A stretch of 64,000 nt of DNA from Cyclobacteriaceae bacterium (GTDB lineage: Bacteria > Bacteroidota > Bacteroidia > Cytophagales > Cyclobacteriaceae): the NCBI GenBank assembly GCA_028278225.1, contig JANQEU010000084.1:61824-125823 (forward strand), read 5' to 3'. Below are positions 55,609 to 64,000 of the stretch, one piece after another. Under the pieces are notes generated by a model, which saw only the letters and a program-made list of their open reading frames with translations, was not told the origin of the DNA and ran no database searches. The position numbers and the translations under genes are program-made. How positions within the stretch are numbered: position 1 is the stretch's first letter; every line of letters begins with the position of its first letter.

Positions 55609-56379
55609 TCAGGCTTCCTGCTTTGCCTCCTGCTGATCGACTTCTTTTTTTGCTGCTTCCTCTTCCGCAAGCTTGGCGTCTTCTTTATCTTTCTTCCTCT
55701 CGTTTAATCCCTCTTCCATTGAAGCTGAAATATATTCGGTGATGATCTGAATGGACTTGAACGCATCATCATTTGCCGGGATTGGATAGTCAACCTGATT
55801 GGGATCGGAATTGGTGTCAACCATGGCAAAAACAGGAATATTCAATTTCTGTGCTTCAGCGACAGCGATGTGCTCTCTTTTGATGTCTATCACAAATAAG
55901 GCTGCGGGAAGTCTGTTTAATTCTGCTATTCCGCCAAGAACTCTTTCCAGTTTTTCCCTTTCCCTCGTGATCATCAATCGTTCTCTCTTTGCAAGATTTT
56001 GATAGGCCTCATCTTTCATGAGCTTATCTATTGATTGCATTTTCTTCAGGGACTTTCTGATCGTACTGAAATTGGTAAGCATACCACCCAGCCATCTCTC
56101 GGTGACGTATGGCATTTTCAGTTTTTTGGCCTCGGTTTCTACAACCTCTTTGGCCTGCTTCTTGGTTGCTACAAACATCACCTTTCGCCCCGACCGTACG
56201 ATTGCTTTCAAAGCAGATGCAGCGGCTTCAAGATTTTTGAGTGATTTATTCAGATCAATAATATGGATGCCATTTTTTTCCATGAATATGAATGGAGCCA
56301 TTTGCGGGTTCCATTTTCGTGTTAAGTGCCCAAAATGGACACCTGCATCCAATAGATTCTTTGCTGTTATTTTAGCCAT
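55609..56379 (-). CDS. rpsB: 30S ribosomal protein S2
   Basis: 256 residues. AGVHFGHLTRKWNPQMAPFI is the S2 signature; VDTNSDPNQVDYPIPANDDA is the second one. An acidic/Lys-rich tail (KKDKEDAKLAEEEAAKKEVD) extends past the usual end, as in many Bacteroidota. 13 bases after rpsI. Confidence 0.97.
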   Translation of the reverse strand: MAKITAKNLLDAGVHFGHLTRKWNPQMAPFIFMEKNGIHIIDLNKSLKNLEAAASALKAIVRSGRKVMFVATKKQAKEVVETEAKKLKMPYVTERWLGGMLTNFSTIRKSLKKMQSIDKLMKDEAYQNLAKRERLMITREREKLERVLGGIAELNRLPAALFVIDIKREHIAVAEAQKLNIPVFAMVDTNSDPNQVDYPIPANDDAFKSIQIITEYISASMEEGLNERKKDKEDAKLAEEEAAKKEVDQQEAKQEA

Positions 56380-56392
56380 TAATTGAAATTTC

Positions 56393-56779
56393 TTAACGTT
56401 TGCTAAACTGGAATCTTCTTCTGGCTTTTCTCCTGCCGTATTTCTTTCTTTCGACCATTCGACTGTCCCTCGTCAGGAAGCCCTCAGCTTTAAGAGGTAC
56501 CTTGTGCTCCTCGTTTGCTTCGACCAGAGCTCGTGCGATTCCAAGCCTGGCAGCCTCTGCCTGACCTTTGAGTCCACCTCCGAAAACATTGATGTTAATG
56601 TCGTATGAACTATCTTCATTCACCTTTACAAGAGGTTGTTTGACTACAATTTGAAGAACTTCAGAAGGAAAGTAATCCTTGATATCCCTGTCGTTTACCG
56701 TGATGGCCCCTTTGCCGCTACTCATGTAAATACGGGCAACTGATGTCTTTCTCCTCCCTGTTGTGTTGATTATATCCAT
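56393..56779 (-). CDS. rpsI: 30S ribosomal protein S9
   Basis: 128 residues. ATGRRKTSVARIYM-type start (INTTGRRKTSVARIYM), FGGGLKGQAEAARLGIARAL and the C-terminal RRKARRRFQFSKR that reaches the P-site tRNA. Full length, 7 bases after rplM. Confidence 0.97.
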   Translation of the reverse strand: MDIINTTGRRKTSVARIYMSSGKGAITVNDRDIKDYFPSEVLQIVVKQPLVKVNEDSSYDININVFGGGLKGQAEAARLGIARALVEANEEHKVPLKAEGFLTRDSRMVERKKYGRRKARRRFQFSKR

Positions 56780-56786
56780 CTAAAAG

Positions 56787-57230
56787 TTAAATTTTTACCT
56801 CCACTGGTTTTTGAGCCTCGTGAGGATGCTCATTCCCTTCATAAACATGCAAATTCCTGAACATAGCCCTGCCCAACCTACTTTTTGGCAACATCCCTCT
56901 AACAGCATTTTCAATCAGCCGGGTGGAGGATTTAGCCTTCAACTCCATCGCGGTCTGAGATCTTTGACCTCCCGGGTAACCTGTATGATGTATGTACTGT
57001 TTCTCAGCCCATTTATTACCCGTAAGACGGACCTTATCTGAATTGATCACGATAACATTATCCCCACAATCCACATGCGGGGAAAAAGAAGGCTTATTCT
57101 TTCCTCTTATGATTTTTGCTACTTCACTGGCCACCCTTCCCAATACTTTCTGATCAGCGTCAATAAGAATCCAGTTCTTTTCAACCGTAGACTTATTTGA
57201 AGAAATGGTTTTATAACTTAATGTATCCAA
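56787..57230 (-). CDS. rplM: 50S ribosomal protein L13
   Basis: 147 residues. WILIDADQKVLGRVASEVAK, VVDCGDNVIV-type motif (HVDCGDNVIVINSDKV), the L13 signature LKAKSSTRLIENAVRGMLPK. First gene of the operon; a promoter and a short hairpin leader are visible upstream, consistent with L13 autoregulation known in other bacteria. Confidence 0.97.
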   Translation of the reverse strand: MDTLSYKTISSNKSTVEKNWILIDADQKVLGRVASEVAKIIRGKNKPSFSPHVDCGDNVIVINSDKVRLTGNKWAEKQYIHHTGYPGGQRSQTAMELKAKSSTRLIENAVRGMLPKSRLGRAMFRNLHVYEGNEHPHEAQKPVEVKI

Positions 57231-57312
57231 TTTTTTCGTCTAATTTCCTGAAAAATGAACCCCTCCTCGAAAAGGGACACAAAAATAGATGTTTAATATT
57301 TTAAAAACAAAA
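57231..57312 (-). promoter_or_regulatory. Promoter and leader hairpin of the rplM-rpsI-rpsB-tsf operon
   Basis: On the minus strand TATTTTTG (57280-57287) fits TAnnTTTG, with TTTG (57308-57311) 20 bases upstream as the -33 box. The predicted leader of about 45 bases begins with a C-rich/G-rich pair, CCC then GAGGAGGGG (57260-57276), that can fold as a small hairpin. Leader structures upstream of rplM have been proposed for Bacteroidia; whether this belongs to that class was not tested. Confidence 0.62.
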
Positions 57313-57645
57313 TCGGATCCTGACTTACAGGGCAATCGCATTTAAAATAATTGAATAATCGAGGGAAATGTATATTCCTCAAATGCATCAACTAGAGGTG
57401 TGTTTTTGGTTGCAGAGAGTTGCTTAAGCTTTTTTATTCTTATCCATTGTCATTAAGGTTCAGAAGGTTATATTTTTAGCATGATATAAGTGCCCCATTG
57501 ATCGGTTAGCTACCTCAAGAACCGGTTTGATATTTTGATGAAGGCTGCCGAAGGGATCGAAGACATCTATGTCAAAGATAGTGTCACCAATATTGCATTC
57601 AGTTTGAGTAACTCACACAAGGCATGCAGATTCGTCGGCAGATCG
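57313..57645. other. Gap between rplM promoter and the surface-protein locus
   Basis: 333 bases. A plus-strand frame starting near 57535 continues antisense through the following gene and is not convincing. The first half is AT-rich; no hairpin followed by T-run on the minus strand was found directly after the protease-like gene's stop. I see no gene. Confidence 0.4.
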
Positions 57646-60600
57646 CTACTGTACCCTAGACAAATACACTTTCAACCCGGCAGGATTCTGGGTGCCGATG
57701 ATCTCGGGGATGATCTGAGTGCCATTATACTCCAATTCAGACAACCAGTCCCAGTTGCCCTGATAGTTTTCCTTGTCGTAACGATACTTCTCGCCCGTAT
57801 CACTGTCCCTGTTGCCCTCTTCATACACCGGATAGTCCGAGTTGAGGTAAATGGCATAACCGTTGGTTTCGGCATGGGCCATCTTCTGCAGGGCCGCATC
57901 ATCGTAAGGACCTTCAAAGGCAAAGATTACATTCGCTCCCGCATTGATGAACCCGTCCATGTCTGCGGTGGTCTTATCTTCGGTGATCACCGGCATGTAG
58001 ACCATGTAGTCCTCGTAAGTCAAATCATCGCTCAGTTTTTCAAAATATTCCGGCTCCTGGCTGACGACCTCCGCATAGCTCAGCGATCCTTTGAGGATCA
58101 CATAGTCCTCCAGCCCCTGGTCTTCCGCCTCAGCCTTGACCGCCGAAAGTATGTCCGCATTGTCACCGTGACCGATGATGGTCACTGCATTGTCGTCGAT
58201 GATGCCCAGGGCATCTTCCAGGTTTAGGGGCTGATAGTCGGTCTCTTCTCCATACACATTCAACAGGTAAGCATCTTCCATGTCTTCCTTGGTGGCATTG
58301 GCTGGATCCACACCATCGGAAAAGGATACGTTCCCTATGTAACCCTCGGGAAGAAAAAACAACTCGTCCGCTTCAATCTCATCAGTATCTGTTGCTGTTG
58401 TCGCTGTATGCGCTGCCATCCGGCTAACAGATGGCCTGGTGGTCTTCATTGCTACTGCACCTCCTCCACCTCCTCCGCCTGTGTCCCTACCATACCACCA
58501 GGGGATGCCAACGTCTACTATCCATCCCAATGACCTTGAAAGACTAAAAGCTGCCTCACTGTTCCGTGGCTGCCGGGAAGGCGTTTCAATTAATCCTTCA
58601 TAGGTACTAACCTCGGATTCACTCATAGATGGAACAACTTTTTGACATAACTTAATAGCTTTGTCCTCTTGCATGAGAAGATGCACCATATAGTCTTCGG
58701 TCTCTCCACAATCGTACTCACCACTGCCGCTTACTTCATTTGTTCCCTCATTTGTTCCAAAAACGATCCTCATCATGGTTTTTATTGACTGTCCTGAAAG
58801 ATCTGTCGTCTCCGGGATTTTGTAATTAAAAGATAAGCGCAATTGACCATTGGACATAGATACCGACTCTGCGATTTCAACCTCTTCCGTAATCTTCTCC
58901 AAATCTGTAAATTGAAAATCCGGTGCGTCATCATTTACCCCATCGATCCAAATTGATAAGTTATCTGCATCCCAATAGTTCCTCTCTGTCCCTTTTACGT
59001 AAATTTCAAATGTGACTTTTTCGCCACGGCGGAATTCAACCATCTCATATCGAAAGTTAACATACCCATCGTTATCTCCACTGATAATGCTACCCTCATC
59101 ATTATCAAATATATGTTCAGTCCAAAAAAGTGGTTGGTTATCCTTATCCAAGATCTTAACTGACTCGATGTACAATTGAGTGCTGTTCTTTCCCCGGCTT
59201 TCAGGATATTCTGAGATTGTGAACAGTGACTCATACTCATCCGGCTTGAAAACCTCCAACGCGTTCTTGGGGCTGCCCATGCCAGGAAGCGCTAAAGCCA
59301 CCATCTCCGTTTTTGACCTGGGACTAATTTCCAGGCACAAATTTACATATGGATAATCGCTTACGGTCCAATCTGATAATCCACCACCTGACTGTTCTTT
59401 TACATAATTATGATATAGAGTTTTTATAGATTTCCCGGTATTTAAATACTCTAGATCCCACACTGATGTTTGAGCTCTAAAATCATAAAATTCAGTAATG
59501 AGAGGATAATAATAGGATATCCAGTAGTATTTATCAGGATAGCCAGCTATCCACATTTTTATATATCCACCTCCTTTGTTTAACTTGATTCCAGTTTTTT
59601 CATATGCAAGTTGCGTTCCTTTATGAACTTTCTCTTTGTTCAAAAAGTAAAGAAAATCACCATAAATCTTCACCGTATCACGTACCACCTCACCTGAAGA
59701 CAAGGTAAGTTTCAGGTCATCTGATCCAGTAGATGACATAGTTCCCATGTAGCTCCCTGGTATGTAGGAAACCCAGGTTTCGTTCGGATCCAGGTAATGC
59801 TGGAGCTGATGCACCACCTTGCTTCCGCTACTTACATCGATATCCCCCAGGTAACCTGAATAATAATTATTATCATCTATGGTTTTATCCGCCCACGAAT
59901 TCGATAGCATGGACATTTCCCCATAAACAAAACTACTACTGCTAGGTGACACAATCTGATCATGTTCAGATGAAAAGACTCCCCATGCAAGACCTTGGTC
60001 GAGCTTTTCAACAAAAGCAGGACAACCAGAAACACCGCTGGATGGCTCCGTACGTGCTTCTGGATACGGGCATCTAACCCTTGTAAATCTAGTCGCCAGT
60101 AAAAGATTTTTAGGTACAACAGTGTGAGACCTTAGTCTACCTTTTCCCAAATTGAATATTTTTTTCACATCCGATCTTTCGTGGGCTATAAAGGCGGGGC
60201 TTCGATCCAGGTAATCGGTCAATGTCCAACCGCTCAGGTAGAGGAAATTTTCACTGATCAGGTGCCCGTCCCATTCTGATAGTTTGGTTCTAAGATCATC
60301 TTTAAGGATTCTAAGCAAAAGAATGTCATGCTCAGGATCATAAAATGGAACCTCTAATTCCAATAGTTCTGTCGATGGATAATTATTTGTTGCAGCATCT
60401 GCTTCACCAAAAACTTCATACCGGAAGGATAACTTTGCATTTACAGAAAGTGTATTGCCGGTACCGTCGTAAATGCAATCCTTACTTACACAATGTGCTG
60501 CAGTGACAAAATAAACATAACGATCATTCTGATTTAATGTATTGATGGCAAAAGCTGTGCAGGTGCCGAAAGATGTGCCCTCCTTCTTGTAGATCTCCAC

Positions 60601-60780
60601 CATCATTACTGATAACTTTTCATCCTGTAAATTATACCAGGCATTGATATTGGCAGCCTCCTGGGTGGTGGAAAGGTTGGAGGTACGTATGAAATGGGAT
60701 TGCCCTTTAGAGAGCGTCAACCAAAAAAAACAAGGAATTGCGAGCAGGGTTTTGATTGTTGAAGTATTCATAAAGTTCAT
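57646..60780 (-). CDS. Multidomain secreted protein: trypsin-like domain, GEVED-like domain, and a C-terminal module after a Gly linker
   Basis: 1044 residues. Signal peptide (LLAIPCFFWLTLSKGQ). Trypsin-like domain at ~50-290 with triad residues His96 (VTAAHCV), Asp152 (EHDILLLRI) and Ser251 (SGVSGCPAF); GVSGCP replaces the usual GDSGGP. A beta-rich middle follows, with a GEVED-like segment ending GSGEYDCGETEDYMVHL (~690). After a seven-Gly linker (~770) comes a different module rich in Asp/Glu/Tyr (NVIFAFEGPYDDAALQKMAH) that I do not recognise. Surface or secreted; a T9SS signal is not seen at its C terminus. Confidence 0.82.
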   Translation of the reverse strand: MNFMNTSTIKTLLAIPCFFWLTLSKGQSHFIRTSNLSTTQEAANINAWYNLQDEKLSVMMVEIYKKEGTSFGTCTAFAINTLNQNDRYVYFVTAAHCVSKDCIYDGTGNTLSVNAKLSFRYEVFGEADAATNNYPSTELLELEVPFYDPEHDILLLRILKDDLRTKLSEWDGHLISENFLYLSGWTLTDYLDRSPAFIAHERSDVKKIFNLGKGRLRSHTVVPKNLLLATRFTRVRCPYPEARTEPSSGVSGCPAFVEKLDQGLAWGVFSSEHDQIVSPSSSSFVYGEMSMLSNSWADKTIDDNNYYSGYLGDIDVSSGSKVVHQLQHYLDPNETWVSYIPGSYMGTMSSTGSDDLKLTLSSGEVVRDTVKIYGDFLYFLNKEKVHKGTQLAYEKTGIKLNKGGGYIKMWIAGYPDKYYWISYYYPLITEFYDFRAQTSVWDLEYLNTGKSIKTLYHNYVKEQSGGGLSDWTVSDYPYVNLCLEISPRSKTEMVALALPGMGSPKNALEVFKPDEYESLFTISEYPESRGKNSTQLYIESVKILDKDNQPLFWTEHIFDNDEGSIISGDNDGYVNFRYEMVEFRRGEKVTFEIYVKGTERNYWDADNLSIWIDGVNDDAPDFQFTDLEKITEEVEIAESVSMSNGQLRLSFNYKIPETTDLSGQSIKTMMRIVFGTNEGTNEVSGSGEYDCGETEDYMVHLLMQEDKAIKLCQKVVPSMSESEVSTYEGLIETPSRQPRNSEAAFSLSRSLGWIVDVGIPWWYGRDTGGGGGGGAVAMKTTRPSVSRMAAHTATTATDTDEIEADELFFLPEGYIGNVSFSDGVDPANATKEDMEDAYLLNVYGEETDYQPLNLEDALGIIDDNAVTIIGHGDNADILSAVKAEAEDQGLEDYVILKGSLSYAEVVSQEPEYFEKLSDDLTYEDYMVYMPVITEDKTTADMDGFINAGANVIFAFEGPYDDAALQKMAHAETNGYAIYLNSDYPVYEEGNRDSDTGEKYRYDKENYQGNWDWLSELEYNGTQIIPEIIGTQNPAGLKVYLSRVQ

Positions 60781-60848
60781 ATTTTTGTCTTAAGTTTTAT
60801 ACATTGTTGTCTTAGCTATTCTTTACTGTCTCAACCTGTGTCACTGCA

Positions 60849-62789
60849 TCATTTAAGGAGTATTTTCCGCTCATATGTTTGTCCGTCTGCCTGGGTGAGC
60901 TTGAATATTACTATGCTGCCTGCGGTTTCCGGTATCCGTATGGTGATCTCATTTCTTCCCGCTTCGAATGCTCCGCTTTCCTCCGCCAGAATCCTCCCGC
61001 TCAGGTCATGAAGCTCCCATACTACTATACTTTCTTTCTCCTGAAAGAATGATATGGTGACATCCACATCCGCAGGATTAGGGTAAATAATCAACGTTTT
61101 ATCGCTCACCGATCTGATCGCGTCTACCGGCTTTTCTATCCCTGCCTGGCTTTGAGATGACAGCCTGGCGCTGGTACACGATGTACAAGTGATGTCAATC
61201 TCATGAAGGGCGAGCGCTTCTTCCTCTGTCAATGGCCAGTTATATACCCTGAAATCATCCAGGTTGTCTACTGATTCGTAGTCAGGGGATCCCAGGTAGT
61301 AGTCGAGTGATGTGGTGCCATCAAACTTCTGGGTGTCAACTCCAAAATAGTTGAACCGGGCATTAAACTGCTCACCACTGTTGGGATCAACTTCCGGTTT
61401 GTACATATAGGCCGTGGTGAACTCCGGACTGAATGAGAGCACCACAAAGAACCAGCCTGTCATATCGGTCTCGTTGTAATCCACATTCTCCACAGGGTTG
61501 GTAAACGAAACCGGATCGATAAACCATACTGGCCAGGTAGCCAGGAGTGTCGAGGAATAGTAATTGATTACCAGCCGGTCCCGGATGATCTCCACACTGA
61601 ATGCTTCTTCCAGGGTCGCGGAAGATTCAATGGTAAATATCTTATCACCGGCATCATTGTCGGGATCAAAAGGATATGGCGAATCTTCCATCGATTTCAA
61701 TTCATCGTCAATATACGTCCAAAAGGAAACCGAAAATCCCTGTGTAGCATCATATTGTGCCAAACCACTTTGATCTTCGTAGAAAAAGGAAGGAACGGAG
61801 ATGTAGGATGAGCTGAAAGAAGTTATACCCGCTCTGCCATCAGGATCAATCAATTCCTCTGCCGATCCATTAATAGTACCTGAAAACCCATTTCGGGAAT
61901 CAGCAAATGTCCCCGATGACAGATCGTCATCTAGCGAATAAAATCGAATGGCATTGGTGATATACTGATCATCATAATAAGTGCCCATGGCCCAGTTCCA
62001 GTCCAGGTTTCGTATCTCGGTGATTTGGTCTTCACTTAATGCTTCGCTATAGATCCTGAAGTGCCTCAGTCCCCCGTCAAACTGTTCATCCATTATCCTT
62101 GAATTTGTATTGGACATAGCACTCAGGTCCCGGTTACTAGTTCTTTCAATTTCAATGACAGATAAAGATGATAAATTGCTCTCGAGTGTGACATTGCTTT
62201 CTTCATTGTAATAATGGACTTTCCATATATCGTTGCCAGACGACTGGTTGTATGTTAGGGCTACGAATTGCCAAACACCATTAGGAATGGAGGTAGGAAA
62301 CTTTCTGTCACGAAGAGAGCCACTGACACCGTGTGTGACCTGAATTCCGCTAGCCCCGCTATCCGCATAAGAACTGATAATAACGTACTCACTTTGAAAA
62401 ATGATATCATCAGTTACCCCCGTATTGTAATACCAAAAACAAACGGTAAAACCCAAGTTCTCCGCAAGAAATCCCAACTCATCCTGGAACATATCGGGTA
62501 TGTCAATATACCCGTCAAAGGCCGTGCTCTTATAAGCGGACTCTCCATCAGCATTGAGAAATTCTTTCTCTTCAAAGCTTTCTTCTCCCGTGACAAACCC
62601 GTGATGCCCGTTGCCCGATACATCATAGGCATGAACATTGACGTAGAGATAGTCATCGAATGCCGCATGCTCTGCCTGCTCTATCGTCAGTGGATAGTGG
62701 GCGTAGGCTTTCGGCACGGTCTGCCCCAAAACAATACCACCATTTACCAACTTTAGTGTTACTATTAGAATTGTAATTATTCTTTTCAT
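60849..62789 (-). CDS. LamG-like surface protein with T9SS type A sorting domain
   Basis: 646 residues. Signal peptide (IITILIVTLKLVNGGIVLGQ), two LamG/concanavalin-type jellyroll repeats at ~30-270 and ~285-540 (GFTVCFWYYNTG and GFSVSFWTYIDDE are equivalent strands; each ends in a FRIY/FRVYN motif), then a C-terminal ~75-residue T9SS sorting domain (LIIYPNPADVDVTISF, VWELHDLSGRIL, FKLTQADGQTYERKILLK). Secreted by PorSS and anchored by A-LPS; likely binds glycans. 69 bases upstream of the protease-like gene. Confidence 0.9.
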   Translation of the reverse strand: MKRIITILIVTLKLVNGGIVLGQTVPKAYAHYPLTIEQAEHAAFDDYLYVNVHAYDVSGNGHHGFVTGEESFEEKEFLNADGESAYKSTAFDGYIDIPDMFQDELGFLAENLGFTVCFWYYNTGVTDDIIFQSEYVIISSYADSGASGIQVTHGVSGSLRDRKFPTSIPNGVWQFVALTYNQSSGNDIWKVHYYNEESNVTLESNLSSLSVIEIERTSNRDLSAMSNTNSRIMDEQFDGGLRHFRIYSEALSEDQITEIRNLDWNWAMGTYYDDQYITNAIRFYSLDDDLSSGTFADSRNGFSGTINGSAEELIDPDGRAGITSFSSSYISVPSFFYEDQSGLAQYDATQGFSVSFWTYIDDELKSMEDSPYPFDPDNDAGDKIFTIESSATLEEAFSVEIIRDRLVINYYSSTLLATWPVWFIDPVSFTNPVENVDYNETDMTGWFFVVLSFSPEFTTAYMYKPEVDPNSGEQFNARFNYFGVDTQKFDGTTSLDYYLGSPDYESVDNLDDFRVYNWPLTEEEALALHEIDITCTSCTSARLSSQSQAGIEKPVDAIRSVSDKTLIIYPNPADVDVTISFFQEKESIVVWELHDLSGRILAEESGAFEAGRNEITIRIPETAGSIVIFKLTQADGQTYERKILLK

Positions 62790-62809
62790 TTTTTTAATTT
62801 TGTTTTACT

Positions 62810-63190
62810 ACTCTCATGTGTTCGGCCGTCAGCCAATACAAACTTTGAATATTACTAATTGTTTGTCGTTTTCGGTATCTGTCGGCGATCTCATCTATTC
62901 CCCCGTCGAATACTCCATTTTCCTGCACCAGTGCCCTCCCGTCCAGGCCGTGAAGCGCCCATGCAATTGTTGCCTGCTTTGACTGCCAGAGGACGAGATA
63001 CCCTTCCCGCTTCTATCTCGTACCGCAATTTTGTAAGCTGGGCCAGGTGAGTTTAGCGTCATGGCAAATCTGTAATTGGTCACAAGTAAGGTTCCTGTCA
63101 AGATATGAAAACCCGTACCCCGGATCATAGGAAACCAGGGTGGGAATCTCCCTTTTCACAAGATAGCCTTGCCAATAAAAGCAATAAATT
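62810..63190 (-). pseudogene. Decayed end of a second T9SS-sorted protein
   Basis: Within the 409-base gap 62790-63198. Minus-strand translation gives WALHGLDGRALVQENGVF then DGGIDEI, clearly related to WELHDLSGRILAEESGAF in the T9SS domain of the intact protein at 60849. The DNA also aligns with 60860-61010 over ~150 bases. The end has lost the FKLT/YERKILLK strand and the start blends into unrelated frames, so it is a relic without a usable start. It suggests a former gene duplicated in this surface locus. Confidence 0.72.
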
Positions 63191-63198
63191 ATCTCGAA

Positions 63199-64000
63199 TT
63201 ACTTCTCCGACAACCTACTTACCGACTGCTTCAGCGCTTCCAATTCATCAGCCTGTTTTTTGAACCTTTGTTCCTGCTTTTCCTGTTCGATGGCGTATAA
63301 TGTCAGTTCTTCAGCCTGCTCCTTCAGTTTCTTTTCCTGCTCGATTGTGTAAAGTGTAAGTTCTTCAATTTTCTTGAGGAGATTGAAATCCATATCCACC
63401 ACTTTGTAGCCCCTTTTGGCAAATTGCTCCGCCGAGGGTATCTCCGGAAGATGATGATAGGCATTGATAAACTCATCCAGCTCTTTCAGAGGCATCAGCC
63501 GATAATTGTCCTTGAATACATAATCGGGGGCTGTTTCCAGGTAGTTTTCCGAACTGACCAAAGCAATATCAGAATGTACCGAGGTGCCCATCACCATCAG
63601 GGCAATGTCATCGGAATCATAGACGCCATCATCATCCAAATCGTTGAGGTATCCGGCATATTCTGCTATGATCTGGCCATAATCATCATCCGACTTGCCA
63701 TGAAATAAGTGGCTGCCCCAATAGTGGCCATCGATGCTCTGGTCATCATCATCACCCAATATTTCAAAGACTACATCTGCTTGTATTCTTACGGTATCAT
63801 CAGATGTATCACCTGGAGTGCCGTTGTCATCCAATTTCAAAGCATCATTATACAGGGATCCGGTAATCTTCACATTCCCATCCACCTCGAGCATTTCTGA
63901 GGGGGCAGTGGTGCCGATGCCTACGTTGCCAACGTTGTCTATTGATAATCTGAATTCATTACTTGTTACGAGGCCAAGTTCTCCGGAAGTTTGTGCCGTC
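63199..64000 (-). CDS. Tail-fibre-like surface protein, C-terminal part (runs off the right edge)
   Basis: 267 codons are visible. The reading frame enters from the right with SGELGLVTSNEFRLSIDNVG and VGIGTTAPSEMLEVDGN, the repeat typical of Bacteroidota tail-fibre or adhesin-like proteins. A central Asp-rich beta region follows, then YHHLPEIPSAEQFAKRGYKV and a coiled-coil tail with two 18-residue repeats (LTLYTIEQEKKLKEQAEE, LTLYAIEQEKQEQ). The LPEIPSA plus trimeric-coil ending is a common chaperone-like end in this phylum. Probably forms trimeric fibres on the cell surface; secretion route not visible. Confidence 0.85.
   Translation of the reverse strand, partial: TAQTSGELGLVTSNEFRLSIDNVGNVGIGTTAPSEMLEVDGNVKITGSLYNDALKLDDNGTPGDTSDDTVRIQADVVFEILGDDDDQSIDGHYWGSHLFHGKSDDDYGQIIAEYAGYLNDLDDDGVYDSDDIALMVMGTSVHSDIALVSSENYLETAPDYVFKDNYRLMPLKELDEFINAYHHLPEIPSAEQFAKRGYKVVDMDFNLLKKIEELTLYTIEQEKKLKEQAEELTLYAIEQEKQEQRFKKQADELEALKQSVSRLSEK

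Noticed and set aside
57535..58227. 230-codon plus-strand frame opposite the protease-like gene
   Set aside because: Lies antisense to a gene with clear domains; its length follows from the GC-richer 3' module. No start signal or family match.

Overview
The window comes from a Bacteroidota chromosome, most likely a free-living, probably marine member of the Cytophagales. The evidence is a type IX secretion (T9SS) C-terminal sorting domain, many exported beta-barrels and lipoproteins, promoter-like TAnnTTTG boxes in place of sigma-70 boxes, the rplM-rpsI-rpsB-tsf order, a ZapA/coiled-coil/PheT cluster, DUF547 and DUF1684 proteins and a CBS-less arabinose-5-phosphate isomerase. No rRNA, tRNA, CRISPR array, prophage or transposase gene was seen.

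Layout, left to right. 0-3.3 kb: a partial exported TPR protein, an ECF sigma factor with a small membrane protein, and two further small envelope proteins resembling the first; a HigBA-type toxin-antitoxin (TA) module flanked by a 12-bp direct repeat lies between them. 3.4-9 kb: a large exported Asp-box (BNR) beta-propeller protein, a VapBC module with a palindrome and three 12-bp iterons at its promoter, and a serine beta-lactamase-like lipoprotein. 9-15.5 kb: aminotransferase plus prephenate dehydrogenase (tyrosine synthesis), sucD, an alpha/beta hydrolase, a frameshifted corA, and kdsC-kdsA. 15.4-17.4 kb: an insertion separates kdsA from kdsD. It carries one beta-barrel gene between two ~115-bp hairpin repeats and is bounded by a ~43-bp duplication of the former kdsD/kdsA junction. 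17.5-24 kb: a sigma-54-type promoter followed by a structured RNA candidate, threonine aldolase, a transporter, an exported WD40 protein paired with a coiled-coil lipoprotein, a methyltransferase and a PAP2 phosphatase. 24-34.5 kb: a lipoprotein with a duplicated hydrolase-like domain, envelope proteins, DNA alkylation repair, HD and YkgJ proteins, Mn-superoxide dismutase and TadA. 34.5-47 kb: aspS, GDPD, a redoxin, panB, monomeric isocitrate dehydrogenase, a GMC oxidoreductase with its small subunit, a 49-residue basic protein, a TIR-like nucleotide-binding protein and an acyltransferase. 47-57.3 kb: rny, zapA, pheT, radC, rpsT, then tsf, rpsB, rpsI and rplM. 57.6-64 kb: a cell-surface locus on the minus strand with a multidomain serine-protease-like protein, a LamG/T9SS protein, a decayed second T9SS domain, and the end of a tail-fibre-like protein.

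How the parts work together. kdsD, kdsA and kdsC give three consecutive steps of Kdo synthesis for lipopolysaccharide and were probably one operon before the insertion. The ribosomal genes form one operon with a recognisable promoter and short hairpin leader. The most unusual structures are the kds insertion, the sigma-54 leader/RNA upstream of ltaE, the exported WD40/coiled-coil pair that carries hallmarks of STAND-type signalling proteins without the NTPase, and the two TA modules whose operators overlap Bacteroidota-type promoters. All family assignments are by reading motifs; no database search was run.
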